Assembly (NCBI GenBank): GCA_020720905.1
Contig: DYNT01000065.1
Location: forward strand, 1-7,467
Origin: Micavibrio aeruginosavorus
GTDB taxonomy: Bacteria; Pseudomonadota; Alphaproteobacteria; UBA9219
DNA: 7,467 nt
Direction: 5' to 3'
The first letter of the stretch is position 1; each line of letters starts with the position of its first letter. A model generated the notes under the pieces. It made no database searches, was not told where the DNA came from, and saw only the letters and a program-made list of their open reading frames with translations. Below, one piece after another: positions 1 through 6,513 of this stretch. A program made the position numbers and the translations under genes.

Positions 1-70
1 TTGGCGGAGAAAAATTTTTCGGGTTTTCAAGCGGACGGACCATAGACTCAAAACAGTTGAAGAGTTGGCA
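1..70. repeat. Left copy of a ~70-bp repeat, inverted relative to the right end
   Basis: Positions 1-70 match the reverse complement of 7389-7456 at about 64 of 70 positions, with a 2-nt length difference near position 45. The first 40 bases form a module beginning TTGGCGGAGAAAAA and ending GCGGACGGAC. The rest (from about 47) is the outer arm of the palindromic element that follows. The repeat starts at base 1, so its true outer edge may lie outside the window. No protein is encoded here, and no transposase accompanies the repeat. Confidence 0.85.
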
Positions 71-290
71 AAGACAAGCACCATAAATCACCCTCCCCTT
101 GCGGGAGGGTCGAAAAACGCACGAGCGTTTTTCGGGGAGGGGTCGTTTTTCATCGGGTTCTGACCCCTCCCCAAGATTTTTTCTCCCTACGGGATCAAAA
201 ATCTTGTGCCAGCCAAGAGGCCTCGACGCCCTTCGGCGTCAAGCCCGCAAGGGGAGGGCGATTTGAGTCCAACTCGTGAACTGTTTTGAG
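47..290. repeat. Nested palindromic intergenic element, long form
   Basis: This is an inverted repeat of about 244 bp that could fold as a multi-arm hairpin. The outer arms 47-68 and 269-290 match at 20 of 22 positions. Inside them, 91-105 and 244-258 are a perfect 15-bp inverted repeat (CCCTCCCCTTGCGGG and its complement). Enclosed in turn are four side hairpins: 111-120 with 125-134 (10 bp), 134-144 with 162-172 (11 bp), 173-181 with 197-205 (9 bp) and 225-230 with 235-240 (6 bp, CTTC loop). Bases 60-109 match 7330-7379 at 48 of 50 positions, so this is a longer relative of the element at the right end. The stretch 1-353 contains no gene; this element occupies most of it. Confidence 0.85.
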
Positions 291-302
291 TATATTTTCT
301 CT

Positions 303-337
303 CAATGCTGAATCCTAAATGCTAAATGCTAAATGCT
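303..337 (+). repeat. Heptamer tandem repeat (AAATGCT) before the permease gene
   Basis: Five consecutive 7-bp units run from 303 to 337: CAATGCT, GAATCCT, then AAATGCT three times. The last unit contains the ATG at 333, which could be read as the permease start. Each unit places an ATG in a different frame. The array lies in the presumed leader of the lipoprotein-export operon, so a change of unit number would alter leader length and upstream start codons. Confidence 0.75.
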
Positions 338-353
338 TAACCGGAAATTGAAC

Positions 354-1610
354 ATGCCCCTCCCCTTCTCCCCCTTTGAAACGATGGTTGCTCTTCGCTA
401 TTTGCGCGCACGCAGGCAGGAAGGATTCATCTCGGTCATTAGTTGGTTTTCGCTACTCGGCATTGGCCTTGGCGTGGCGACGCTGATCATCGTGATGGCG
501 GTGATGAACGGCTTTCGCGCCGAATTGTTTGATCGCGTCCTTGGCCTGAACGGCCATCTGAACGTGTACAGCCAAGATGGCTTTCCCCTGACCGACTATG
601 ACAAGCTGGCCAACAAAATCCGCGCCGTGCCGAACGTGCTGGAAGTATCGCCTTCTGTTGAGGGGCAAGCGCTGGTAACAGCCAACGGCGAGGCATCGGG
701 CGCGATGGTGCGCGGCATTACGCCAAAGGTTTTTGCGGGGCGCACCATTATTAAAACCCATATTGCCGAAGGTTCTTTGGTTGATTTTGGCGACGACAAA
801 ATCGCGATTGGGATAAGGATGGCACAGCGCCTTGGCCTTCATGTTGGCGACAACCTGACGCTCATCTCCCCCACCAGCAAGGCGACCGTGTTTGGCTCTG
901 CCCCACGCATGAAGGCATATCCCATCGGCGTGATTTTCGATGTTGGCATGTATGAATATGACAATGGGTTTGTCTTTATGCCGCTGGAGGCCGCACAAGC
1001 GTTCTTTCGCACCATGGGCGGCGTAACGGCGTTAGAGATTTTTATCACGCAGCCCTATCACTTTGATCACATCAAGATGGGCGTTGTGGAGGCTCTGGGC
1101 AGCACAAACACGCGCCTTTTGGATTGGCAGCAAAGCCACTCCAGCTTTTTTACCGCGCTGCAGGTGGAAAAGAACGTGATGTTCCTGATCCTCACCCTTA
1201 TCATTCTGGTGGCCGCGTTTAACATCATATCGGGGCTGATCATGCTGGTTAAAGACAAAGGCCACGATATCGCCATCCTGCGCACCATGGGCGCATCGCG
1301 TGGCATGGTGATGCGCATTTTCTTCTTGGCGGGCGCGTCCATCGGCGTTTTGGGCACAAGCGTTGGCTTCGTCCTTGGCGTCGCCTTTGCCAAAAATATC
1401 GAAGTTATTCGGCAAGCCTTGCAAAAGATGACGGGCACTGACTTATTTTCGGCAGAGATTTATTTCCTTTCGCACTTGCCCGCCGTTCTGGATTGGAGCG
1501 AGGTGATCGAAGTCGCCATCATGGCGCTGACCCTTTCTTTCCTTGCCACGCTTTATCCCTCATGGCGGGCGGCACGCCTCGATCCCGTGGAGGCATTGCG
1601 TTATGAGTAG
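354..1610 (+). CDS. lolC: Lipoprotein-releasing ABC transporter permease (LolC/LolE family, possibly LolF type)
   Basis: Inner-membrane permease of the Lol system, which works with the LolD ATPase to extract outer-membrane lipoproteins and hand them to the periplasmic carrier LolA. From the ATG at 354 the protein has 418 residues, normal for the family. It has one membrane segment at about 25-50, a large periplasmic domain at about 51-272, and three more segments near 274-299, 322-346 and 383-403. The C-terminal family signature ends in YPSWRAARLDPVEALRYE. A basic, glycine-containing stretch after the second segment (VKDKGHDIAILRTMGASRG) is the expected contact with the ATPase. An in-frame ATG at 333 would add seven residues but lies inside a tandem repeat without a ribosome site. 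GGAAA at 343-347 precedes 354, which is preferred. Many alphaproteobacteria have one such permease acting as a homodimer (LolF) instead of separate LolC and LolE. Only one is seen here, but a second elsewhere cannot be excluded. It overlaps lolD by 8 bp. Confidence 0.93.
   Translation: MPLPFSPFETMVALRYLRARRQEGFISVISWFSLLGIGLGVATLIIVMAVMNGFRAELFDRVLGLNGHLNVYSQDGFPLTDYDKLANKIRAVPNVLEVSPSVEGQALVTANGEASGAMVRGITPKVFAGRTIIKTHIAEGSLVDFGDDKIAIGIRMAQRLGLHVGDNLTLISPTSKATVFGSAPRMKAYPIGVIFDVGMYEYDNGFVFMPLEAAQAFFRTMGGVTALEIFITQPYHFDHIKMGVVEALGSTNTRLLDWQQSHSSFFTALQVEKNVMFLILTLIILVAAFNIISGLIMLVKDKGHDIAILRTMGASRGMVMRIFFLAGASIGVLGTSVGFVLGVAFAKNIEVIRQALQKMTGTDLFSAEIYFLSHLPAVLDWSEVIEVAIMALTLSFLATLYPSWRAARLDPVEALRYE
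1589..1605 (+). promoter_or_regulatory. Ribosome binding site fixing the lolD start
   Basis: GGAGG at 1589-1593 lies within the end of the permease gene, nine bases before the ATG at 1603. It supports 1603 as the true lolD start rather than the in-frame ATG 60 bases upstream at 1543, which would add 20 residues unlike LolD and deepen the overlap. Confidence 0.6.
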
Positions 1611-2286
1611 CCCCGTTCTTCATCTGCAAGATATTAAGCGCAGCTTTACCCAAGGCGAAGGCAAGTTGGACGTTCTGCGCGGCTGCCAGCTGACTATCGA
1701 GCGGGGCGAAAAAGTTGCCCTGATCGGCCCATCCGGCTCTGGCAAATCCACCTTGCTGCAAATCGCGGGGCTTTTGGAAAAACCGGACAAGGGCTCGATT
1801 TTGATCAACGGACAAAAGGCCGACGGACTTGGCGATACGGGACGCACCGCGCTGCGTCGCAAAGCCATCGGCTTTGTTTATCAATACCATCATTTGTTGC
1901 CTGAGTTTACAGCGCAAGAAAACATCATGCTCCCCCAAATGATCGCGGGCGTGAAGCGGGAAGACGCAGGCCGCCGCGCCGATGACCTTCTCGCCCTCAT
2001 CAATCTGACAGCCCGCAAGGCGCATCGCCCCGCGCAACTGTCAGGCGGGGAGCAACAGCGCGTGGCCATCGCCCGCGCCTTGGCTAATCGCCCTGCCCTT
2101 TTGATTGCGGATGAACCGACGGGCAACCTTGACCCCCACACGGCAGAGCATGTCTTTGCCATCTTGCAAAACCTTGTCAGCCACCAAAGGCTTGGCTTAC
2201 TGATGGCCACGCACAACCACGCACTGGCGGCGCGTATGGATCGCAGCTATGAATTAAAAGATGGATTACTGGCTGCAATACAATAA
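1603..2286 (+). CDS. lolD: Lipoprotein-releasing system ATP-binding protein LolD
   Basis: Cytoplasmic ATPase that powers lipoprotein release by the LolC/E-type permease encoded just upstream. The 227-residue product shows the full ABC nucleotide-binding set: Walker A GPSGSGKST at 42-50, Q-loop Gln94 in the context FVYQYHHLLPEF, signature LSGGEQQ at 146-152, Walker B ALLIADEP at 165-172 with catalytic Glu171, D-loop GNLD at 174-177, and switch His204 in MATHNH. The YQYHHLLPEF context is characteristic of LolD within the MacB/LolD/FtsE subgroup, and together with the partner gene makes the assignment firm. It starts 8 bp before the permease stop, so translation is probably coupled. No convincing terminator follows; 2287-2445 contains only a weak AT-rich hairpin and the candidate promoter of the next gene. 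Confidence 0.96.
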   Translation: MSSPVLHLQDIKRSFTQGEGKLDVLRGCQLTIERGEKVALIGPSGSGKSTLLQIAGLLEKPDKGSILINGQKADGLGDTGRTALRRKAIGFVYQYHHLLPEFTAQENIMLPQMIAGVKREDAGRRADDLLALINLTARKAHRPAQLSGGEQQRVAIARALANRPALLIADEPTGNLDPHTAEHVFAILQNLVSHQRLGLLMATHNHALAARMDRSYELKDGLLAAIQ

Positions 2287-2354
2287 TTCTCTTTCTTTCC
2301 CTCTTTTTCGATAGAGCCTTTTAAGAAAAGGGAAGAAATAAATCTTTGCTGCCC

Positions 2355-2384
2355 TTGACAAGAACAAGAAACGAAGGGCATACA
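2355..2384 (+). promoter_or_regulatory. Candidate sigma-70-type promoter of the MucR-family gene
   Basis: A perfect -35 hexamer TTGACA lies at 2355-2360, followed after 18 bases by a poor -10 match, CATACA, at 2379-2384. It lies about 60 bases upstream of the coding start. The -35 is convincing and the -10 is not, so the call is tentative. MucR-family genes often regulate themselves, but no operator could be identified by eye. Confidence 0.35.
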
Positions 2385-2445
2385 TCCCCCGCGCACGACA
2401 CCAAGCGCCTAAGATTCGATTCTTGCCCTATTAAGGAGACTGATA

Positions 2446-2898
2446 ATGTCCGAAAAACATAGCCCCGAAAAATTAAATGGCGAAACCACCTGTCATGAAA
2501 AAGTTTTGACCTTGGCCGCGCAAATCATCGCCGCCTATGTTGGCCATAATACCGTCAGCGCCGCCGAGCTTCCCGCTGTGATGGCAACCATCTATCAAAA
2601 CCTGTCGCGTCTTGGCGGCAACGTCGCAGCGCCTGAAGCGCGCCCTGACCCCGCCGTTTCTGTTCGCAAGTCCGTGATGCCGGAATATATCGTATGCCTT
2701 GAAGACGGCAAGAAGCTGAAAATGCTGAAGCGCCACATCAAAACGGCCTATAACATGACCCCTGAACAGTACCGGGAGCGTTGGGGCCTTGGCGCCGATT
2801 ATCCGATGGTAGCGCCCAACTATGCCAAGCAACGGAGCAAACTGGCCAAGCAAATCGGCCTTGGCACCGCCAGACGGACGGGTAAAAAAGCGCCATAA
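2446..2898 (+). CDS. MucR/Ros family zinc-finger-type transcriptional regulator
   Basis: DNA-binding protein of the Ros/MucR family, which in alphaproteobacteria controls exopolysaccharide, motility, cell cycle and virulence genes, often by silencing AT-rich DNA. The 150-residue product has the family architecture: an N-terminal segment at about 10-60 (oligomerisation region in homologues) and a C-terminal DNA-binding region at 78-140 with the hallmarks CLEDGKKLKMLKRHIK, NMTPEQYRERWGL, DYPMVAPNYA and RSKLAKQIGLG. The zinc-ligand positions read Cys84, Asp87, His97 and Tyr102, so the second Cys and second His of Ros are replaced. Asp at the second position is common in the family; Tyr at the last suggests a finger with altered or no zinc binding, as known for some Mesorhizobium homologues. 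AGGAG at 2434-2438, seven bases upstream, supports the start. Targets cannot be read from the window. Confidence 0.93.
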   Translation: MSEKHSPEKLNGETTCHEKVLTLAAQIIAAYVGHNTVSAAELPAVMATIYQNLSRLGGNVAAPEARPDPAVSVRKSVMPEYIVCLEDGKKLKMLKRHIKTAYNMTPEQYRERWGLGADYPMVAPNYAKQRSKLAKQIGLGTARRTGKKAP

Positions 2899-2909
2899 AT
2901 TCAAGCACA

Positions 2910-3229
2910 CCCCTCGCGAATGAAGCGTTAGTTTTCTGGCAGCAGAAAAAACAAAAAACGAGATTTCCTCCTGTCCCGTTCTTCGTCATTCCGCACAGCG
3001 GATGGCGCGGAAGCGCCAGACGCGTGATGCGGGATCCAGGGAACTGGGGACGATTCTGCGGTTTTGTGAAAAAAGAAAAAGCTTTCAACCTGCTACGCTG
3101 CGTCGCAGCTTCGGCAAGGCAGGCTGGATCCCGCATCTTCGCGATGCTGACGCATCGCTTCGTGCGGGATGACGGTGGAGTAAGCAAAGGGTCTACTGCT
3201 TGCCAACTCTTGAACTGTTTTTGGTATAG
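2910..3229. repeat. Degenerate modular repeat enclosing a different palindrome
   Basis: A left arm at 2910-2932 (CCCCTCGCGAATGAAGCGTT...) matches 7317-7339 at about 20 of 23 positions. A right arm at 3202-3229 matches 7390-7417 with a single difference. Between them, instead of the CCCTCCCC hairpin of the other copies, sits an unrelated palindromic element (2984-3174). I infer a decayed member of the same modular family as 47-290 and 7312-7417. The gene-free stretch 2899-3351 otherwise holds only the candidate olsB promoter. Confidence 0.6.
2984..3174. repeat. Palindromic intergenic element (GTGCGGGATGACG type)
   Basis: Outer arms 2984-2996 and 3162-3174 match at 12 of 13 positions (CGTCATTCCGCAC against the complement of GTGCGGGATGACG). 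Inner arms 3026-3039 and 3124-3137 are a perfect 14-bp inverted repeat (GATGCGGGATCCAG). A small perfect hairpin lies at 3097-3109 (GCTGCGTCGCAGC). Such GGGATCC/GGGATGAC palindromes resemble dispersed intergenic repeats found in many bacterial genomes. An open frame across it (3024-3242) translates repeat sequence and is not a credible gene. Confidence 0.8.
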
Positions 3230-3263
3230 ACCTCTTGCCTAACCCTCACCCTCTTTTTACGCC

Positions 3264-3293
3264 TTGGCATCCGCCCCGCTCCCATGCTATAGG
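3264..3293 (+). promoter_or_regulatory. Candidate olsB promoter
   Basis: TTGGCA at 3264-3269 and TATAGG at 3288-3293 are separated by 18 bases; reading the -10 as CTATAG gives 17. The pair resembles a housekeeping sigma-factor promoter and sits about 60 bases before the olsB start, just downstream of the repeat region. No PhoB-like direct repeat, which would indicate phosphate control, was recognised. Confidence 0.45.
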
Positions 3294-3351
3294 ATGACTG
3301 CGCTTTTTTATTAATCTCAGCTCCGATTCCATCGCCTGACAAAGGATAGCT

Positions 3352-4221
3352 ATGCGCCAAGAAACTTTACTCGCCTTGCTTGAAAAAGACCTGATCGTTG
3401 GCTCTCTTCAAGTCAGATTGGCCAAGTCTCCCCAAGAAATCATCGCCGCCCAAAAGCTTCGCTATCAAGTCTTTTTTGAAGAGATGGGCGCGAACCCCGA
3501 TCCTGACGTCGCGGCGCAAAAGCGCGACTTTGACGCCATGGATGATTGCTGCGAACACTTGTTGGTCATCAATAATGATCTTGAAGACTCCCAAAAAGTC
3601 GTCGGAACCTACCGCCTGATCCGCCGCGAAGCGGCAGCCAAGAACGGCGCGTTCTATTCCTCCAGCGAGTTTGACATCGCCCCCCTGCTTAACTATGACG
3701 GCGAGATTTTAGAGCTTGGCCGCTCGTGCATTCATAAGGACTATCGCACAGGCATCGTGATGAATATTTTATGGAAAGGCCTTGCCGCCTATATGTTCCG
3801 TCACGACATCAAGCTGATGTTCGGCTGCGCCAGCCTTCATGGAACTGATCCTGAAGAACACAAGGTTGCTCTTTCGTATCTCTACCACTATCACCTTGCG
3901 CCGCCTGCGCTGCGTGCCCGCGCTTTGCCCGATGTGTATGTCGCAATGAACAGGCTGCCCAAGGAAGCATTCGATCCGGAAGCAGCGTTGGATAGCCTAG
4001 AATTCAACAACATCACGCTCGATGAAAAAGCGGGGCTTGCCGCCCTGCCTCCGCTTATCAAGGGCTATCTGCGCGTAGGGTGCACCATTGGCGATGGCGC
4101 TTATATCGATCATCAATTCAACACGATTGACGTGTGCATTATCTTCCGCACCGAGCTGATTACAGACCGCTATCTACGCCACTATGAACGCATGGAAAAG
4201 CGCGAAAACGGCAACGCCTAA
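3352..4221 (+). CDS. olsB: L-ornithine N-alpha-acyltransferase OlsB (GNAT fold)
   Basis: OlsB moves a 3-hydroxyacyl chain from acyl carrier protein to the alpha-amino group of ornithine, giving lyso-ornithine lipid; OlsA normally adds the second chain. The product is a phosphorus-free membrane lipid. The 289-residue protein is close to the usual OlsB length and shows the family landmarks in order: LRYQVFFEEMG at 36-46, VVGTYRLI at 83-90, ELGRSCIHKDYRTG at 121-134, MFGCASLHGTDPE at 156-168, and a C-terminal block LPPLIKGYLRVG...HQFNTIDVCIIF at about 242-275. It has no signal peptide or clear membrane span, as expected for an enzyme on the inner face of the inner membrane. AAGGA at 3342-3346 precedes the ATG. 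No olsA lies in the window. A related hemolysin-like acyltransferase is the main alternative. Confidence 0.88.
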   Translation: MRQETLLALLEKDLIVGSLQVRLAKSPQEIIAAQKLRYQVFFEEMGANPDPDVAAQKRDFDAMDDCCEHLLVINNDLEDSQKVVGTYRLIRREAAAKNGAFYSSSEFDIAPLLNYDGEILELGRSCIHKDYRTGIVMNILWKGLAAYMFRHDIKLMFGCASLHGTDPEEHKVALSYLYHYHLAPPALRARALPDVYVAMNRLPKEAFDPEAALDSLEFNNITLDEKAGLAALPPLIKGYLRVGCTIGDGAYIDHQFNTIDVCIIFRTELITDRYLRHYERMEKRENGNA

Positions 4222-4224
4222 CCG

Positions 4225-4863
4225 CTAAATCTTGTAATAAAACGCAATCCCCCTGCAATCGGGAACGGCTGTAATGATTTGATCAACAGTGCTTGCCGTA
4301 ACATTCACCCAAGCGCCCCCATTACGAAGAAGCGCCAAAGACGGCGATGTGCCCTGCGTCGGGTCTGTTGCCACGGCTGCTATAGGAAGAGTCCCCGCAA
4401 AGCCCCCTCCATAATTCGTCGCCGTTGCAGGAAGACGCGTGACCATGCCAAGACAAGCCTCCAATCGTTCGGTGGCGGCCATCGTAGCAGGCAGAGAAAT
4501 TTCGATGGAAAAGCCCAAGCCCACGGGTGAATTAAAATTCAAAAAGAAAGTGCCGCCCCATGCGTTAATCGTATTGGTGCCTGCATCATTGACAATGCCA
4601 TCAGGAAAAAGGCCAGCAGCCGCCTGCCCCGCCACGGCCAAAGGCGGCATAGCCGTGGAAAACCCCGCATAAATACCGCGCACGTTGCTGGCAATTTCTG
4701 TCACAAGCTGCACCGTATCTTGAATGGGTTGACGCGCGCGCACAACACTGGCCGTTGCCCAGATGGCCGCCATGACAAGCCCTACCACGCCCAAAACAAT
4801 GATGGTTTCCGTTAAAGAAAACCCGCGCCCTTGTGACGCCCTTTTAAGAAAAATCTTTTTCAT
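4225..4863 (-). CDS. Type IV pilin-like protein, PilS family
   Basis: Predicted prepilin of 212 residues. The short basic leader MKKIFLKRASQGRG (1-14) ends in Gly14 and is followed by FSLTE, so prepilin peptidase would cut before Phe15 and leave the conserved Glu at mature position 5. A hydrophobic helix runs to about residue 40. The later motif INAWGGTFFLNF (about 99-110) and two cysteines, Cys137 and Cys203, spaced as for a C-terminal disulfide loop, resemble the PilS group of type IVb pilins. Its ATG overlaps the stop of the heparinase-like gene by 4 bp (ATGA), with AAAGG at 4873-4877 as ribosome site, so the two are probably co-translated. No assembly ATPase, platform protein or prepilin peptidase lies nearby. 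It could be a pilus subunit or a pseudopilin of a system encoded elsewhere. The stop lies 3 bp from that of convergent olsB. Confidence 0.82.
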   Translation of the reverse strand: MKKIFLKRASQGRGFSLTETIIVLGVVGLVMAAIWATASVVRARQPIQDTVQLVTEIASNVRGIYAGFSTAMPPLAVAGQAAAGLFPDGIVNDAGTNTINAWGGTFFLNFNSPVGLGFSIEISLPATMAATERLEACLGMVTRLPATATNYGGGFAGTLPIAAVATDPTQGTSPSLALLRNGGAWVNVTASTVDQIITAVPDCRGIAFYYKI

Positions 4864-6491
4864 GCCCGATTACCTTTCTTTGTTTTTTCACGCGTCAAAG
4901 TCCATTCCACAAGTAAGGGAGACGCCGTTGTTCGCCCCGTCACAAACAACTGTAGCGTACGACGAGCCCCCCCCTTGGCGCAATAGACGCTTGTCTCAAG
5001 ACCCAAGCCCTCGCCAAGACTTCCATGCACACGAAAACGCCACCCACTTCCCGATGGCGTGCGCAGCAGCGCCGAGCGACCGCCTTGCGCCAGCATCACA
5101 TTGACATCAGGATGACTATGCCACCGCACTGTAAAATCACGCCCTGCTGCCCCCGTCACAATATCTTTGCCGCGCACCTCGTCGCCCTCTTCCGTCAAAG
5201 CCAGAACGCGCTGCATCATGATGCGCTGGCGCGATAGATACCCATCATGCGTGATATCAATATATTGCACGCCCTCTTGCTCAAACCGCTGAGCGTCCAC
5301 AACGCGAGGTCGATGGCCAATCCCGCCCTCCACCAACACCTCGCACGCATTGGTATCACCAAGCGTCACGGTGTTGTGCGCCGCCGTGGCGGCCAAAGCC
5401 CGCCGCCATGCAGGATCATGGTTTTCCTGCGCGCCGCAGTTGGTGATAAGACGCTCGCGCCCTACGCTGAACTCAAAGCTCATCAGCCCCGCATGCGCCT
5501 TGTGATCATAAGGACGCGGCGGCGGACCAGAGACATCCACCAACAAAAGGCTACGCCCTGCGGTCATGCGCTCATACCCCATATGCGCCAAACGCTTGAG
5601 CGTGCGCCCTTTCACCTCGGCCATCGTCAAGATTGCATCCAGCATAAGCGCCGATCCCTCGCGCGCGCCGTTAAACAACGCCAAGCCACCATCGCCATGG
5701 CGAAAGAATTTTAGCACAGGAACCATCCATGCGATGGCCAAGGTTAGCTCAGGCGGAATTTCCATCTGCGCCACGCGAAGCGCCGTGCGAAGATCAATCA
5801 AAAGACGCAGCATCGCGCCATGAATCGCAGGATTCCGAAAAACTGTGCCGCCATCGGGAAGGACTTCGGCGTCTATTTGACGCTTCAGCAAATCCAGCGC
5901 AATGCCCAAAGCCCGCTGGCCATCAATCAAAGCCAAGCCGCCATAGATAAGCCCCTTAATCACGCAAAGCCCTTCCACACCTGTTAGATGGGAAGGGGCT
6001 ACATGGATCAAATGGCGCAACTGCCGCACCATGCTGATAATCATTTGCTTTGTGAAGTCATGGCTGGCCGTCGCGCCATAGAAATCGAAAAAGGCGATCC
6101 AGTTGGCAAGACGCTCTCCCAACACATCGGGAGCCCACGCGGCCTCATCCCACTCTTCTTGATCTTGAATCCATTCATGAATCATGGAAACGGCCTTACG
6201 CCGCGCCAAATCGCTGCCTACCGCCCGCAAATCGCGCAAGACATCAAAGGTCAGCGTTCTGTTTTGTCCCGCATCCCCCAAGGAGGAGCCTTCGTCGAAA
6301 AGAGCGGGCTGGCTGGCGATAAGCGCCTGCCCCAGCTTGGCATCCCCCGGCCAAGGGTCAGGGATCGAAAGACGAAGCCGATCCGGCACAGGGCCTTGAT
6401 CGAGCATCATACGATAAAGCGGGTTGCCATACGTAACAGCCTGAACGCGCCGCTTGATTTGTCGAAGCATTTTAACGGGGCTGTTGTCCAT
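4860..6491 (-). CDS. Heparinase II/III family protein
   Basis: A 543-residue protein with a helical N-terminal region (about 45-300), including the W...W...R...W pattern at 106-131 seen in this family, and a C-terminal heparinase II/III-like beta domain from about 310 to 530. The latter contains HAGLMSFEFSVGRERLI at 333-349, AAHNTVTLGD at 370-379 and HDGY at 415-418. Family members with known activity are polysaccharide lyases acting on uronate-containing polymers. The substrate here is unknown, and no signal peptide is apparent, so an inner or cytoplasmic location is possible. It lies 22 bp downstream of rpe, with AAAGGGGG at 6503-6510 upstream of the ATG (11-base gap). I recall the same rpe-heparinase order from other alphaproteobacteria. 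A run of eight G on the coding strand (4967-4974) lies near the 3' end. The stop overlaps the pilin start. Confidence 0.88.
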   Translation of the reverse strand: MDNSPVKMLRQIKRRVQAVTYGNPLYRMMLDQGPVPDRLRLSIPDPWPGDAKLGQALIASQPALFDEGSSLGDAGQNRTLTFDVLRDLRAVGSDLARRKAVSMIHEWIQDQEEWDEAAWAPDVLGERLANWIAFFDFYGATASHDFTKQMIISMVRQLRHLIHVAPSHLTGVEGLCVIKGLIYGGLALIDGQRALGIALDLLKRQIDAEVLPDGGTVFRNPAIHGAMLRLLIDLRTALRVAQMEIPPELTLAIAWMVPVLKFFRHGDGGLALFNGAREGSALMLDAILTMAEVKGRTLKRLAHMGYERMTAGRSLLLVDVSGPPPRPYDHKAHAGLMSFEFSVGRERLITNCGAQENHDPAWRRALAATAAHNTVTLGDTNACEVLVEGGIGHRPRVVDAQRFEQEGVQYIDITHDGYLSRQRIMMQRVLALTEEGDEVRGKDIVTGAAGRDFTVRWHSHPDVNVMLAQGGRSALLRTPSGSGWRFRVHGSLGEGLGLETSVYCAKGGARRTLQLFVTGRTTASPLLVEWTLTREKTKKGNRA

Positions 6492-6513
6492 ACGCGCCCA
6501 AGCCCCCTTTTGT

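Noticed and set aside
453..998. Long minus-strand open frame opposite the permease gene
   Set aside because: It lies wholly antisense to a well-supported gene and its translation shows no recognisable protein features.
1519..2037. Minus-strand open frame spanning the permease-lolD junction
   Set aside because: It is antisense to two confident genes, and the ABC ATPase motifs are all on the plus strand.
2317..2331. Possible terminator after lolD (CCTTTT-AAG-AAAAGG)
   Set aside because: The stem is only 6 bp, AT-rich, and no T-run follows on the plus strand.
3024..3242. A 72-codon plus-strand open frame starting at GTG
   Set aside because: It runs through the palindromic element and the degenerate right arm; the translation is repeat sequence, with no ribosome site and no recognisable domain.
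5247..5714. Plus-strand open frames opposite the heparinase-like gene, including 5988-6539
   Set aside because: These are antisense shadows in GC-rich coding DNA with basic, low-complexity translations and no family motifs.
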